From JBNKLG01 sp050292235 (GTDB lineage Bacteria; Pseudomonadota; Gammaproteobacteria; Chromatiales; Chromatiaceae), in the NCBI GenBank assembly GCA_050292235.1, contig JBNKLG010000062.1, forward strand, positions 1-16,446: a stretch of DNA of 16,446 nt, given 5' to 3'. The notes below the pieces were generated by a model. The model was not told the origin of the DNA, did not search any database, and saw only the letters and a list, made by a program, of their open reading frames with translations. Shown here piece by piece: positions 14,727-16,446 of the stretch. Both the position numbers and the translations under genes were made by a program. Position 1 is the first letter of the stretch. Every line of letters starts with the position of its first letter.

Positions 14727-15599
14727 TCAGGGGATTTGCACTGCACCAAAATGTAACAGGTCAATCACTGGCGGATTCAGGAATCGCAGCGGCAGGCCAA
14801 TCTCTCCCAAACCGCTACTGATGTAGAGCTGGGTATGGCGCTCCCGGGTCAAACCCCGATCAAAATCGCCGATGGTCGGGATCACCCGCCGATAGATCCA
14901 GGGCAGGCGCACCTGACCGCCATGGGTGTGGCCGCAAAGGGTGAAGTCCGCCTTGTCATCCTGGTATTGCAACGTGGTATCGGGGTTATGGGTCAGAACA
15001 ATGACCCTTTCCTCCAGACTCCGTGGCTTGAGTAAGTTCAGCTGATCCTCCCCCGCCCAGCGATCTCCCAGTCCGACCAGGGTAAAATCGGAAAAACGCT
15101 GGATCTTGTTCTCCAACAACTGCACGCCGTATTGCGGCAACAGCCGGGCCAGCTCCGCCCTTACCGGCGGCCCGGGTTGACCCACATCGTGATTGCCCAG
15201 CACGGCATAGACCGGTGCCTTTAGCGCTTTCAGAGGGGCAAAAAGTGCCGGGATATCTTCGGGATAGTAAGAGAAGTCCCCGGCAATCAGGATCAGATCG
15301 GGCTGGAGGTCATTCACCCGCGTCACGACCCGACGCAAAAAACCAGCCCCCTTGTATATTCCCAGATGCAGGTCAGAGATCAGCACGATGCGGCGATCCA
15401 TCCCCGGTGCATCAATCTCCGTTGAGCGCACCAGGATGAGTTGGGGTTCAACAAAACGCGCCCAGATAAACAGCAGGCTGCCCAGGATCAAAATGCCCCG
15501 AGCCCAACGGGATTTGAAGCGCCACCAGACATAGCCCAGAAAAGGAAACACCAGCCAGCTTCCCCAATAGATGGCTTTTTTGAGGAAGAGAATATCCAC
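14727..15599 (-). CDS. Membrane-anchored metallophosphoesterase (YkuE-like)
   Basis: This 290-residue calcineurin-like phosphoesterase has two N-terminal hydrophobic helices (about 10-26 and 33-49) that anchor it in the inner membrane. Metal-binding motifs appear in order: SDLHLG (75-80), GDFSYY (107-112), GNHD (135-138), the histidine of LTHNPD (H204) and GHTHGGQ (223-229). All expected metal ligands are present, so it should be active. Relatives include Bacillus YkuE and various phospholipid or nucleotide phosphoesterases; the substrate is not predictable. The start is GTG 15599, with GAGGGG about 9 nt upstream. It lies downstream of adk but beyond the adk terminator, so it probably has its own promoter in 15600-15660 or depends on read-through. 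It converges on cobS and has no visible link to cobalamin. Confidence 0.88.
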   Translation of the reverse strand: MDILFLKKAIYWGSWLVFPFLGYVWWRFKSRWARGILILGSLLFIWARFVEPQLILVRSTEIDAPGMDRRIVLISDLHLGIYKGAGFLRRVVTRVNDLQPDLILIAGDFSYYPEDIPALFAPLKALKAPVYAVLGNHDVGQPGPPVRAELARLLPQYGVQLLENKIQRFSDFTLVGLGDRWAGEDQLNLLKPRSLEERVIVLTHNPDTTLQYQDDKADFTLCGHTHGGQVRLPWIYRRVIPTIGDFDRGLTRERHTQLYISSGLGEIGLPLRFLNPPVIDLLHFGAVQIP

Positions 15600-15659
15600 C
15601 AGGTTGTCCCCTCATTTTCCGGTACTGCAGCAGATCACATTCAAAAGAAAGGATGACAC

Positions 15660-15686
15660 AAAAAAGCCCTGCCAAAGCAGGGCTTT
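15660..15686 (-). terminator. Rho-independent terminator of adk
   Basis: On the minus strand AAAGCCCTGC (15686-15677) pairs with GCAGGGCTTT (15672-15663) around a 4-nt TTTG loop, followed by a run of six Ts ending at 15660. It begins 20 nt after the adk stop codon. On the plus strand the hairpin is followed by only three Ts, so it should act in the minus direction only. Confidence 0.92.
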
Positions 15687-15706
15687 GGGTCTCAAATCAA
15701 AAATAC

Positions 15707-16360
15707 CTACTTGAGAGGATCCAGCCCGGCAAAGACCTGGCCTTTGATATCTTCAACGCCACCAACACCGTTGACTTTGATGTATTGGCAACTGCCTGCC
15801 GCCGCCTCTTTACCGTAGAAATCGATCAGGGGTTCGGTCTGCTCGTGGTAGACCTTGAGGCGGGCGCGAACCGTGTCTTCCTGGTCATCATCCCGCTGAA
15901 TCAAAGGTTCACCGGTCTCGTCATCCCTGCCCTCTTCCTTGGGCGGATTGAAAACAACGTGATAGGTACGACCAGAGGCCAGATGGACCCGGCGACCGGA
16001 CATGCGCTTGACGATCTCTTCGTCCGGCACATCGATCTCCACCACGGCATCGATGGGCACACCTGCGGCTTTCAGAGACTCAGCCTGAGGAATGGTACGG
16101 GGAAAGCCGTCGAACAGATAGCCGTTGGCACAATCGGCTTCGGTAATACGCGCCTTCACCATACCCATGATGATGTCATCGGAGACCAGGCCGCCTTCAT
16201 CCATGATCTTCTTTGCCGCCTGACCCAGCTCGGTGCCGGCTTTGACGTGGGCGCGCAACATATCCCCGGTGGAGATCTGCGGGATGTTGTAACGCGCTTT
16301 GATAAAGCCTGCCTGTGTGCCTTTGCCGGCACCAGGGCCGCCCAATAAAATAACCTTCAT
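15707..16360 (-). CDS. adk: Adenylate kinase
   Basis: This 217-residue cytoplasmic enzyme interconverts ATP plus AMP and two ADP. The P-loop GGPGAGKGT (7-15) opens the protein, followed by the AMP-binding segment PQISTGDMLRAHV (26-38), the FDGFPRT motif (about 82-88) and GRRVH (about 122-126). The long LID domain (about 122-159) ends in IQRDDD. The LID lacks the four-cysteine zinc cluster of Gram-positive enzymes, as expected for a proteobacterium. The start at ATG 16360 is chosen because GGAGGA lies 5 nt upstream and it gives the canonical MKVILLGGPG; an in-frame ATG at 16372 overlaps that ribosome binding site. The length compares with 214 in E. coli. A strong terminator follows. Housekeeping gene, complete; the 86 nt upstream must hold its promoter, but none was confidently placed. 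Confidence 0.97.
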   Translation of the reverse strand: MKVILLGGPGAGKGTQAGFIKARYNIPQISTGDMLRAHVKAGTELGQAAKKIMDEGGLVSDDIIMGMVKARITEADCANGYLFDGFPRTIPQAESLKAAGVPIDAVVEIDVPDEEIVKRMSGRRVHLASGRTYHVVFNPPKEEGRDDETGEPLIQRDDDQEDTVRARLKVYHEQTEPLIDFYGKEAAAGSCQYIKVNGVGGVEDIKGQVFAGLDPLK

Positions 16361-16446
16361 GCATTCCTCCATTGTCTGTACCAGAAATCTCTGCGTTATC
16401 CCAAAAGTGAACAGGACAGAGCGTTTTTTCGAAAACCCAGTCTGCC

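Noticed and set aside
16373..16446. adk promoter
   Set aside because: GATAAC and TACAGA could each serve as a -10 box, but neither has a matching -35 at proper spacing, so no call was made.

Overview
The window reads as chromosomal DNA from a GC-rich gammaproteobacterium. The evidence is protein resemblance: a YadG/YadH exporter pair very close to the enterobacterial one, a BtuB receptor with a TonB box, a BtuM-type cobalamin transporter, and a proteobacterial order of late cobalamin genes. A free-living or symbiotic sulfur-oxidising lineage (Chromatiales-like) would fit, but that is a guess; nothing in the window fixes the genus. There are no tRNA or rRNA genes, insertion sequences, phage genes or CRISPR arrays.

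Layout. (1) 1-3422, minus strand: an exporter locus read right to left as yadG (ATPase), yadH (permease), a lipoprotein HlyD-type adaptor, and a second ABC ATPase cut by the left edge. (2) 3506-4276, plus strand: a TauE/SafE (YfcA-like) membrane carrier. (3) 4294-14710, plus strand: a cobalamin regulon of ten tightly packed genes, btuB-btuM-cobB-cbiB-cobD-cobQ-cobU-cobT-cobC-cobS. It is preceded by a sigma70-type promoter, a cobalamin riboswitch and a long expression platform whose last stem covers the btuB ribosome binding site. (4) 14727-16360, minus strand: adenylate kinase, its terminator, and a membrane-anchored metallophosphoesterase convergent with cobS.

How the genes work together. 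BtuB would bring corrinoids across the outer membrane and BtuM across the inner membrane. CobB and CobQ amidate cobyrinic acid to cobyric acid. CobD supplies aminopropanol phosphate from threonine phosphate and CbiB attaches it. CobU activates the product to AdoCbi-GDP. CobT makes alpha-ribazole phosphate, CobC can dephosphorylate it, and CobS joins the two halves. Start/stop overlaps at most junctions imply one translationally coupled unit, with cobalamin feedback acting through the riboswitch. The corrin adenosyltransferase, the corrin-ring genes and BtuCDF are absent from the window.

Data quality. Ten Ns (6400-6409) lie in the btuB 3' end and put the written sequence out of frame; the true C-terminus is recognisable after the gap. 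I found no wholly new system. The most interesting parts are the nested RNA structure upstream of btuB and the pairing of BtuB with a solitary BtuM.
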